Below, piece by piece: positions 1 to 5,493 of a stretch of 6,074 nt of DNA (positions are counted from its first letter, which is position 1; each line of letters begins with the position of its first letter). Origin of the DNA: Prevotella sp. (GTDB lineage Bacteria; Bacteroidota; Bacteroidia; Bacteroidales; Bacteroidaceae); the NCBI GenBank assembly GCA_017428805.1, contig JAFRQC010000195.1:1-6074 (forward strand), given 5' to 3'. A program made the position numbers and the translations under genes. Under the pieces are notes generated by a model that saw only the letters and a program-made list of their open reading frames with translations, had not been told where the DNA came from and did no database searches.

Positions 1-498
1 GCCTTCGCACCTCCCATCAGCACGCAGGACTTCAACCTCAGCGAGAAGGTGATAGAGGCGGAGTTCAACGATTACGAGTCAGGAATGGCCACCGCCCGTT
101 CGAAAGGCAAACCAGTCTTCCTCGACTTCACAGGTTATGGCTGTGTGAACTGCCGCGAGATGGAGGGTACCGTCTGGGCAGACCCGCGTGTGTCGAGTAA
201 ACTGAAGAACGACTACGTGCTCATCTCGCTTTATGTCGATGACAAGACACCGTTGAAGGAGCCGATTGTGGTGACTGACGCTCAGGGTAATGAGAAGACG
301 CTGCGCACGGTGGGGGCTAAGTGGAGTTATCTGCAGAGCCATAAGTTTGGTGCCAATGCCCAGCCGTTCTATGTGGCTGTCGATCCTTTTACAGGCAAGC
401 CGCTCACAGGCAGTCGTGGCCATAATAAGGATGTCGCTGCTTACGTGGACTTCCTCAATCAAGGACTGAGAAACTTCAATCAAGAATTAGAGAATTAA
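1..498 (+). CDS. dsbD: DsbD-family thiol:disulfide interchange protein, C-terminal thioredoxin domain (5' end outside window)
   Basis: The frame is open from base 1 to a TAA at 496-498, giving 165 visible residues, so the gene starts upstream. The GTG at 49 is an internal codon, not a start, because matching protein sequence continues upstream of it. The visible part is a thioredoxin fold with a CVNC active site (Cys codons at 142 and 151) in the context LDFTGYGCVNC, which is typical of the periplasmic C-terminal domain of Bacteroidetes DsbD proteins. A later QPFY segment supplies the cis-proline found opposite the active site in thioredoxin folds. In this family an N-terminal domain and a block of membrane helices precede this domain, and electrons from cytoplasmic thioredoxin pass through it to periplasmic proteins. 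trxB lies 35 bp downstream, which fits that electron path. The family call is firm; the exact partner proteins cannot be seen. Confidence 0.9.
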   Translation, partial: AFAPPISTQDFNLSEKVIEAEFNDYESGMATARSKGKPVFLDFTGYGCVNCREMEGTVWADPRVSSKLKNDYVLISLYVDDKTPLKEPIVVTDAQGNEKTLRTVGAKWSYLQSHKFGANAQPFYVAVDPFTGKPLTGSRGHNKDVAAYVDFLNQGLRNFNQELEN

Positions 499-506
499 AG
501 AATTAT
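483..506 (+). repeat. Three tandem 8-bp units (AGAATTA+N) across the dsbD stop codon
   Basis: AGAATTA occurs at 483-489, 491-497 and 499-505, each followed by one variable base, so the period is 8 bp. The array encodes the last residues and the stop codon of dsbD and runs into the gap before trxB. It is short and AT-rich. It may reflect slippage and has no demonstrated function. Confidence 0.6.
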
Positions 507-533
507 TTAATTGGCAAATAACTATAGATAAAT

Positions 534-1466
534 ATGGAACAGACAAAATGCTTGATTATCGGTAGCGGGCCTGCGGGCTATACGGCTGCCATCTATGCCG
601 GACGTGCGAACCTCAGTCCGATTGAATACTGTGGCATGCAACCTGGCGGACAGTTGACACAGACCACAGAAGTAGAGAACTATCCAGGCTATCCGCAGGG
701 TGTGGACGCCAACCAGATGATGATGGAATTCCGTGAACAGGCAGAGCGCTTTGGGGCAGACATCCGTGATGGTGTGATTGTGAAGGCGGACTTCTCGAAG
801 GCGCCTTACGTCTGTACGACTGACGACGGTAAGGAGATAGCAGCCGATACGGTAATCATCGCTACAGGTTCTTCTGCCAAATACCTCGGCCTCGATGATG
901 AACGCAAGTACAATGGTCAGGGAGTCTCTGCCTGTGCCACCTGCGACGGATTCTTCTATCGCAAGAAGACGGTGGCTGTGGTTGGCGGTGGTGATACGGC
1001 CTGTGAGGATGCCCTCTATCTCTCTGGTTTGGCCAAGAAGGTGTATATGATCGTCAGAAAGCCCTACCTCCGTGCTTCACAGGTGATGCAACAGCGGGTG
1101 ATGGAGCGTGAGAACATCGAGATACTCTTTGAGCACAACACGCTGGGACTCTTTGGAGAGAACGGTGTGGAGGGTGCCCATCTGGTGAAGCGTAAGGGTG
1201 AGCCTGACGAGGAACTGGTGGACATTGCCATCGACGGATTCTTCCTCGCCATCGGCCATACGCCTAATACTGCTATCTTCCGTGAATGGCTTGATACGGA
1301 CGAGGTGGGTTACTTCAAGAAGATCAACGGCACACCAGAGACCAAGATCCCTGGTATCTTTGTGGCTGGCGACTGTGCCGATCCTGTGTTCCGTCAGGCT
1401 GTGGTGGCTGCTGGTAGTGGTTGTCAGGCTGCCATCCTCGCAGAGCGTTACCTCTTGGGAAGATAA
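534..1466 (+). CDS. trxB: Thioredoxin reductase (NADPH, FAD-dependent)
   Basis: This cytoplasmic flavoenzyme reduces thioredoxin with NADPH. Its 310 residues match the usual length of low-molecular-weight bacterial TrxB. The FAD-binding GSGPAG is at residues 10-15. The redox-active CATC is C134 and C137, followed by D138. The NADPH-binding GGGDTA is at 151-156. The C-terminal FAD motif starts at GIFVAGDCAD and continues into RQAVVAAGSG. The segment that normally reads HRRxxxR and binds the NADPH 2'-phosphate is here V174-R175-K176 and R180, so the His is lost and one Arg is Lys; I believe related Bacteroidetes enzymes share this. The ATG at 534 fits the family N-terminus, and no Shine-Dalgarno sequence is visible, as is normal in this phylum. 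The gene lies 35 bp after dsbD and 27 bp before a small lipoprotein gene on the same strand, so co-transcription is likely. Confidence 0.97.
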   Translation: MEQTKCLIIGSGPAGYTAAIYAGRANLSPIEYCGMQPGGQLTQTTEVENYPGYPQGVDANQMMMEFREQAERFGADIRDGVIVKADFSKAPYVCTTDDGKEIAADTVIIATGSSAKYLGLDDERKYNGQGVSACATCDGFFYRKKTVAVVGGGDTACEDALYLSGLAKKVYMIVRKPYLRASQVMQQRVMERENIEILFEHNTLGLFGENGVEGAHLVKRKGEPDEELVDIAIDGFFLAIGHTPNTAIFREWLDTDEVGYFKKINGTPETKIPGIFVAGDCADPVFRQAVVAAGSGCQAAILAERYLLGR

Positions 1467-1493
1467 ATACAGACCGTTTAAACGTCATTCGAT

Positions 1494-1721
1494 ATGAAAA
1501 ATAAATTGAATCAGATCGTGCGATGGGTTTCCACGAAAGGATTGATTTGGCTGGGCTTTGGCGCAACGCCCTTTATCTTTATGGCCTGCTATGGTCCAGT
1601 GCCGACGAAGTATCACGAGACGGACTTTGCTGAAGAAGTCGTCGACTCGAATGCTGTCGATTCAGTTGATATGGCTGAGGAGACTGTGGAGGGATCGGCT
1701 GAGGCCAACGAGGAGATTTAG
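1494..1721 (+). CDS. Small putative lipoprotein with acidic tail
   Basis: This 75-residue protein has a basic N-terminus (K2, K4, R10, K15), a hydrophobic stretch at about 17-31 and a lipobox-like FMAC with Cys32, so it may be a type II signal peptide lipoprotein. The mature part would be only about 44 residues. It begins CYGPVP and then becomes strongly acidic, with 13 Asp/Glu and a single Lys, plus VDS-type near-repeats. No acidic export signal directly follows the Cys, so surface exposure is not predicted by the known Bacteroidetes rule. The hydrophobic-to-CYGPxP segment resembles small Bacteroidales lipoproteins linked to radical SAM enzymes, but that is recall, not a search result. It follows trxB by 27 bp and overlaps the hemW stop by 4 bp. 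Phe at the -3 lipobox position is atypical, so membrane anchoring without lipid is an alternative. Function unknown. Confidence 0.72.
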   Translation: MKNKLNQIVRWVSTKGLIWLGFGATPFIFMACYGPVPTKYHETDFAEEVVDSNAVDSVDMAEETVEGSAEANEEI

Positions 1722-2917
1722 ACCATCATGAGATCGCTCATCACCATGTCGCTGACGAAGAGTCCGCGACGGGTGAGGTGCAGGGTGGGGGATGTTAGAT
1801 TCCCCACAACAGAAAGTTCTAATAGCCCGTCGTCTAAGTAACGGCGGGCATTTTTCATGCAGTAATCCCTGTATTTTTTTGGAAGTGCATTGAGGTCGAT
1901 GCCTTCGCAAGTACGCAGGCCGACGGTGACGGCATCGTTATAGCGGGTGTCGCTGTCGAGGAGTTCTTCTTTGAAAAGGCGTTCTCCACGTTCGATTCCT
2001 TTGATATAGGCATTGATGTCTGCGATATTCCAACTGCGGCTTCGGATGTCGTAGGAGTGGGCTGCAGCGCCAAGGCCGATGTAGGGTGTGCCGTTCCAGT
2101 AGCTGGAGTTATGGCGAGAACGGAAGCCAGGACGGGCGAAGTTGGAGATTTCGTAGTGCTCGTAGCCTGCGGCAGTCAAGCGGTCGATGAGGGTATAATA
2201 CATCTGGCGTTCAGTTTCCTCGTCAACACACTGGGGACAGTCCCCCTGTAATTCGCTTCGCTGCTCACAGAGTGGACAGTCCCCATTGTGTTGTTTCAGC
2301 ATCCGATGGAGTGGGGTGCCTTCCTCGATCATCAGGCAATAGGCGGAGATGTGTTCGACGTTGAGGGCGAGGGCGGAATCTATGTCGGATTGCCAGTCGG
2401 AAAGGGTTTCGCCAGGGAAGCCGTACATAAGGTCGATGCTGAGGTTGTTGATGCCAGCAGCACGGAGGATCGAAACAGCCTCGATGGCCTGGCGGGAAGT
2501 ATGGCGGCGATGGAGGAAGCGTAGGCGCTGATCATCGAAGGTCTGGATGCCCATTGATACACGATTGACGGGGAGTTGCTGTAATAAAGCAGCAAACTCT
2601 ACGGTTACGTCGTCAGGATTCACTTCGATGGTGATTTCTCTTTCAGAGGTGAGTGGGTACACCTTATTTATATATATAAAGAGCTGACGGAGTTGTGATG
2701 GCGTTAATTGGCTTGGGGTTCCCCCTCCGAGGTAAATCGTTTCAATCTCCTCATCATTTCTCTTTCCTCCTTCCTCCTTCCTCGTTCCTCGAATCTCCAT
2801 CTCCCGACAAAGGGCATCGACGTATCTCTGACGGAGGTCGAGGGCCGTCGTCGAATAGAAGCCGCAATAGATGCAACGTGACCTGCAAAACGGTATATGT
2901 ATGTAAATTCCTGCCAT
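1718..2917 (-). CDS. hemW: HemW-like radical SAM protein (oxygen-independent coproporphyrinogen oxidase-related)
   Basis: This 399-residue protein opens with HIPFCRSRCIYCGFYS, a radical SAM cluster motif C11-x3-C15-x2-C18. True coproporphyrinogen oxidases (HemN) have a further Cys after the third (CxC); here it is CGF, which points to HemW, a haem-binding chaperone that delivers haem to respiratory enzymes in characterised species. GGGTP at 64-68 is the SAM-binding motif, YEISNFARPG is a HemW hallmark, and the end (about 330-399) is the HemN C-terminal domain. The protein is somewhat longer than usual, which two in-frame insertions explain: a repeat-coded loop at about 43-55, and a 19-21 residue loop at about 210-230 with CPLC and CPQC. 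Neither breaks the frame or a core motif, so the gene is probably functional. It converges on the lipoprotein gene with overlapping stop codons, and its promoter is back to back with that of the EF-G2 gene. Confidence 0.93.
   Translation of the reverse strand: MAGIYIHIPFCRSRCIYCGFYSTTALDLRQRYVDALCREMEIRGTRKEEGGKRNDEEIETIYLGGGTPSQLTPSQLRQLFIYINKVYPLTSEREITIEVNPDDVTVEFAALLQQLPVNRVSMGIQTFDDQRLRFLHRRHTSRQAIEAVSILRAAGINNLSIDLMYGFPGETLSDWQSDIDSALALNVEHISAYCLMIEEGTPLHRMLKQHNGDCPLCEQRSELQGDCPQCVDEETERQMYYTLIDRLTAAGYEHYEISNFARPGFRSRHNSSYWNGTPYIGLGAAAHSYDIRSRSWNIADINAYIKGIERGERLFKEELLDSDTRYNDAVTVGLRTCEGIDLNALPKKYRDYCMKNARRYLDDGLLELSVVGNLTSPTLHLTRRGLFVSDMVMSDLMMV
1825..1855 (+). terminator. Candidate plus-strand intrinsic terminator inside hemW
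   Basis: GCCCGTCGT at 1825-1833 pairs with ACGGCGGGC at 1841-1849 (9 bp with one G-U pair and a 7-nt loop), followed by A and five T residues at 1850-1855. It is correctly oriented to end transcripts from trxB and the lipoprotein gene, about 105-135 bp past the latter's stop. The same bases encode a conserved YLDDGLLE-type stretch of HemW on the other strand, so part of the symmetry may be coincidental. Confidence 0.5.
2227..2290. repeat. 64-bp palindromic insertion-type element with 17-bp terminal inverted repeats, inside hemW
   Basis: The left end (2227-2243) reads CACACTGGGGACAGTCC. The right end (2274-2290) is its reverse complement with two mismatches. Each end contains its own small palindrome built on GGACNGTCC, and GGACAGTCCCC also recurs directly with a 39-bp (13-codon) offset. 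In the hemW frame it reads through as H210-C230 with two GDCPxC units. HemW proteins I recall have a short loop here, which suggests insertion of a REP- or MITE-like unit that kept the frame. No transposase gene is in the window. Confidence 0.65.
2764..2791. repeat. Four tandem 7-bp units in the 5' part of hemW
   Basis: On the plus strand the array reads TTCCTCC twice (2764-2777) and then TTCCTCG twice (2778-2791). In hemW it encodes about residues 43-51, the Arg/Lys/Glu/Gly-rich loop before the IETIYLGGGTPS segment. Seven is not a multiple of three, so gain or loss of one unit would shift the reading frame. Confidence 0.75.
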
Positions 2918-2925
2918 TATGAGCG

Positions 2926-2956
2926 CAAAATTACTAATTTAGTTTAATATTTCCAA
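2926..2956 (-). promoter_or_regulatory. Predicted hemW promoter (Bacteroidetes type)
   Basis: On the minus strand a TAATTTTG box (2933-2926) matches the -7 consensus TAnnTTTG. It is preceded at 20 bp by TTG (2956-2954), which fits the -33 box. Transcription would start at about 2921, only a few bases before the ATG at 2917, giving a nearly leaderless message. The boxes are seen directly; their activity is inferred. Confidence 0.6.
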
Positions 2957-2967
2957 GATTTCCTTGG
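2953..2967. promoter_or_regulatory. Small palindrome shared by the two divergent -33 regions
   Basis: CCAAG (2953-2957) and CTTGG (2963-2967) form a 5-bp inverted repeat with a 5-bp centre. The TTG of each predicted -33 box lies in one arm. It could be an operator serving both directions or merely the consequence of two facing promoters. Confidence 0.4.
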
Positions 2968-2994
2968 CTATTTCTCAAAAAATGTCTACCTTAG
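2964..2994 (+). promoter_or_regulatory. Predicted promoter of the EF-G2 gene
   Basis: TTG at 2964-2966 is followed after 20 bp by TACCTTAG (2987-2994), one mismatch from TAnnTTTG. Transcription would start near 3000, leaving a leader of about 35 nt. No Shine-Dalgarno sequence precedes the ATG at 3035. Confidence 0.5.
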
Positions 2995-3034
2995 TGCCCG
3001 CTTTTCAAGATTATTCATCTAAAACCTAAATGAT

Positions 3035-5194
3035 ATGAAGATTTATCAGACAAACGAAATCAAAAACATTGCACTGCTTGGCAGTGCGGGTAGCGGCAAG
3101 ACGACTCTTGCCGAAGCAATGGTCTACGAGGCTGGCATCATCAAGCGCCGCGGTACCGTAGAGGGTAAGAACACGATGAGCGACTACTTCCCTGTGGAAC
3201 AGGAGTACGGCTACAGCGTGTTCTCTACTGTTTTTCATGTAGAGTGGAACAACAAGAAACTGAACATCATCGACTGTCCGGGTTCTGACGACTTCGTGGG
3301 AGGTGCCATCACCGCCCTGAACGTGACAGACCAGGCCGTGCTGCTCATCAATGGTCAGTATGGTCCTGAGGTGGGTACGATGAACGCTTTCCGCAATACG
3401 GAGAAACTGAAGAAGCCCGTCATCTTCCTCGTCAACCAGCTGGATCGCGACAACTGCGACTTCGACCAGATCCTCAACCAGTTGAAGGAGGTCTATGGCC
3501 CGAACTGCGTCCCCGTGCAGTATCCTATCGCTACAGGTGCCGGTTTCAACAGCGTGATCGACGTGCTGCTGATGAAGAAATACTCTTGGAAGCCCGAGGG
3601 TGGTGCTCCCATCATCGAGGATATTCCTGCTGATCAGCTCGACAAGGCCAAGGAGATGAAGGCTGCCCTCGTTGAGGCAGCCGCTGCTGGAGACGACACG
3701 CTGATGGAGAAGTTCTTCGAGACGGAAGACCTCTCTGAGGACGAGATGCGTGAGGGTATCCGCAAGGGTCTCGTTACTCGTTCCATCTTCCCCGTATTCT
3801 GCGTCTGTGCAGGTCGTGATATGGGTGTCCGTCGTCTGATGGAGTTCCTCGGCAACGTGGTGCCTTTCGTCAGCGAGATGCCTGTCGTTCAGAACGTGGC
3901 TGGTCAGGATGTGCCTGCTGATGCTTCTGCTCCCACATCGCTTTACTTCTTCAAGACAGGTGTAGAGCCCCATATCGGTGAGGTGAGCTACTTCAAGGTG
4001 ATGAGTGGTACTGTGAAGAGTGGTGATGACCTGACGAACGCTGATCGTGGTTCTAAGGAGCGTATCGGTACGCTGTATGCTTGTGCTGGTGCCAACCGTG
4101 TACAGGTTGATCAGCTCGTGGCTGGTGATATCGGCTGTACCGTGAAGCTGAAGGACGTGAAGACGGGCAACACTCTCAACGGCAAGGACTGTGAGAATAA
4201 GTTCGACTTCATCAAATATCCTAACTCTAAGTTCTCTCGTGCCATCAAGGCTGTGAACGAGGCTGAGACTGAGAAGATGATGGCTGCCCTGGCCAAGATG
4301 CGCCAGGAAGATCCCACATGGGTGGTTGAGCAGTCTAAGGAGCTCCGTCAGATCATCGTCCACGGACAGGGTGAGTTCCACCTGCGCACTTTGAAGTGGC
4401 GTATGGAGAACAATGAGAAGATTATGATCGAGTATATCGAGCCGAAGATCCCGTATCGTGAGACCATCACGAAGATGGCCCGTGCCGACTATCGTCACAA
4501 GAAGCAGTCGGGTGGTGCAGGTCAGTTCGGTGAGGTACACCTCATCCTGGAGCCCTACACAGAGGGTATGCCTGATCCCACATCGTTCAAGATCAACGGT
4601 CAGGAGTTCAAGATGAACATCAAGGGTAAGGAAGAGATCGACCTGGAGTGGGGCGGTAAACTCGTCTTCATCAACAGCGTCGTTGGTGGTGCTATTGACC
4701 TCCGCTTTATGCCTGCCATCCTCAAGGGTATCATGGAACGTATGGAGCAGGGACCGTTGACTGGTTCTTATGCTCGTGACGTCCGTGTCATCGTCTATGA
4801 TGGTAAGATGCACCCCGTTGACTCCAACGAACTCTCGTTCATGCTCGCAGCCCGTAATGCCTTCTCGGCAGCCTTCAAGGAGGCAGGTCCGAAGGTGCTC
4901 GAGCCGATCTACGACCTCGAGGTGCTCGTGCCTGGCGACTACATGGGTGATGTGATGTCTGACCTTCAGGGTCGTCGTGCCATCATTATGGGTATGGACT
5001 CAGAGGCCGGCTATCAGAAGCTCTCTGCCAAGATTCCTTTGAAGGAGTTGGCCAGCTACTCGATTGCCTTGAGTTCACTGACTGGTGGCCGTGCATCGTT
5101 CACCACCAAGTTCTCGAGCTACGAGCTCGTGCCGAACGACATCCAGCAGGCACTGATCAAGCAGCACGAGGAGGAGATGAAGGAGGAAGACTAA
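3035..5194 (+). CDS. fusA2: Elongation factor G paralog, EF-G2 type, with altered GTPase motifs
   Basis: This 719-residue protein has the full EF-G layout: GTP-binding domain, domain II, III (HGQGEFHL), IV (QSGGAGQFGEVHL and FINSVVGGAIDLRFMPAI) and V, with an acidic tail. The G-domain motifs are unlike canonical EF-G. The P-loop is GSAGSGKTT (16-24) rather than AHIDAGKTT. Switch I reads EQEYGYS (55-61) rather than EQERGIT. Switch II reads DCPGSDDF (80-87) rather than DTPGHVDF, so Ser84 replaces the catalytic His. The base-recognition motif is NQLD (134-137) rather than NKMD. His593 at the domain IV tip, needed for translocation in EF-G, is kept. It closely resembles Bacteroides thetaiotaomicron EF-G2, which is reported to support translocation without GTP hydrolysis and to be needed for gut colonisation. 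The same role here is inferred. It looks like a single-gene unit with its own promoter and terminator. Confidence 0.93.
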   Translation: MKIYQTNEIKNIALLGSAGSGKTTLAEAMVYEAGIIKRRGTVEGKNTMSDYFPVEQEYGYSVFSTVFHVEWNNKKLNIIDCPGSDDFVGGAITALNVTDQAVLLINGQYGPEVGTMNAFRNTEKLKKPVIFLVNQLDRDNCDFDQILNQLKEVYGPNCVPVQYPIATGAGFNSVIDVLLMKKYSWKPEGGAPIIEDIPADQLDKAKEMKAALVEAAAAGDDTLMEKFFETEDLSEDEMREGIRKGLVTRSIFPVFCVCAGRDMGVRRLMEFLGNVVPFVSEMPVVQNVAGQDVPADASAPTSLYFFKTGVEPHIGEVSYFKVMSGTVKSGDDLTNADRGSKERIGTLYACAGANRVQVDQLVAGDIGCTVKLKDVKTGNTLNGKDCENKFDFIKYPNSKFSRAIKAVNEAETEKMMAALAKMRQEDPTWVVEQSKELRQIIVHGQGEFHLRTLKWRMENNEKIMIEYIEPKIPYRETITKMARADYRHKKQSGGAGQFGEVHLILEPYTEGMPDPTSFKINGQEFKMNIKGKEEIDLEWGGKLVFINSVVGGAIDLRFMPAILKGIMERMEQGPLTGSYARDVRVIVYDGKMHPVDSNELSFMLAARNAFSAAFKEAGPKVLEPIYDLEVLVPGDYMGDVMSDLQGRRAIIMGMDSEAGYQKLSAKIPLKELASYSIALSSLTGGRASFTTKFSSYELVPNDIQQALIKQHEEEMKEED

Positions 5195-5218
5195 TACTGA
5201 CTACTTTAAATATGACTT

Positions 5219-5253
5219 GGGATGGCTGGACATGGTGTCAGCCATCCCTTTTT
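5219..5253 (+). terminator. Intrinsic terminator of the EF-G2 gene
   Basis: GGGATGGCTG (5219-5228) and CAGCCATCCC (5239-5248) form a perfect 10-bp stem with a 10-nt loop, followed by five T residues (5249-5253). It begins 25 bp after the EF-G2 stop codon. This is a textbook Rho-independent terminator. Confidence 0.93.
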
Positions 5254-5260
5254 GGTGTCT

Positions 5261-5361
5261 CTTTCCCCTCCTGAGTAGGAGGGGTTAGGGGTGGTCTGAT
5301 CAGCCTAGGATCCTGCCCTTGCTCAGACCCCCTCAGGCTCCCCCCTACTCAGGGGGAGAAG
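5261..5361. repeat. 101-bp double-hairpin palindromic element (REP/MITE-like)
   Basis: Two 39-bp arms (5261-5299 and 5323-5361) are imperfect inverted repeats that share the CTGAGTAGG core and the GGTCTGA inner end. A 23-bp centre separates them and contains AGGATCCT. Each arm also folds alone: the left one has a perfect 8-bp stem CCCCTCCT/AGGAGGGG around GAGT (5265-5284), and the right one is similar with one bulged base. It is G/C-rich between AT-rich flanks. This layout fits a non-autonomous, dispersed intergenic repeat; copies elsewhere cannot be checked here. Confidence 0.75.
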
Positions 5362-5403
5362 TAACTACTTAAAAATAAGTAACTAATAATTCTAATATCT
5401 GTT

Positions 5404-5417
5404 AATTTTGCAAAATT
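5404..5417. promoter_or_regulatory. Perfect 14-bp AT-rich palindrome upstream of the sensor kinase gene
   Basis: AATTTTGCAAAATT is fully self-complementary and lies about 50-60 bp upstream of the predicted -7 box for the kinase gene. With the T at 5403 it also contains TAATTTTG, a match to TAnnTTTG, but no clear -33 box precedes it. It may be an operator or a second promoter box. Confidence 0.35.
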
Positions 5418-5464
5418 CACCCCAATTATTTAACAAAACGTATTCTTTCTTTTAAGAATTCCGT

Positions 5465-5472
5465 TACCTTTG
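5465..5472 (+). promoter_or_regulatory. Predicted -7 box of the sensor kinase gene
   Basis: TACCTTTG matches the Bacteroidetes consensus TAnnTTTG exactly. No good TTTG is seen at the -33 distance, only TTC at 5443-5445. Transcription would start near 5477, about 16 nt before the ATG at 5494. Confidence 0.55.
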
Positions 5473-5493
5473 CATCCAGAATCATAAAGACCA

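Noticed and set aside
49..51. GTG at 49 as the start of the first gene
   Set aside because: The same frame is open to base 1 and the upstream residues fit the DsbD linker before the thioredoxin domain, so the gene is cut by the window edge.
79..483. Minus-strand open frame of 134 codons opposite dsbD
   Set aside because: It is a shadow of the DsbD thioredoxin domain with no family resemblance.
1475..1484. CGTTTAAACG palindrome between trxB and the lipoprotein gene
   Set aside because: It is a 10-bp palindrome in a 27-bp gap with no promoter boxes at suitable spacing and no T-run; it is too short to call an operator or terminator.
2057..2524. Plus-strand open frames opposite hemW (2057-2251, 2288-2524)
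   Set aside because: They are antisense to well-supported HemW sequence and have no recognisable motifs; two end or begin near the 64-bp repeat by chance.
2660..2680. TA-dinucleotide run inside hemW
   Set aside because: It encodes a plausible FIYINK segment of HemW and is too short and irregular to count as a microsatellite or promoter.
3026..4813. Minus-strand open frame of 595 codons opposite the EF-G2 gene
   Set aside because: It lies entirely antisense to a clear EF-G gene, is rich in Leu, Thr, His and Asp as expected from the reverse complement of GAC/GAG/AAG-rich codons, and shows no recognisable domain.
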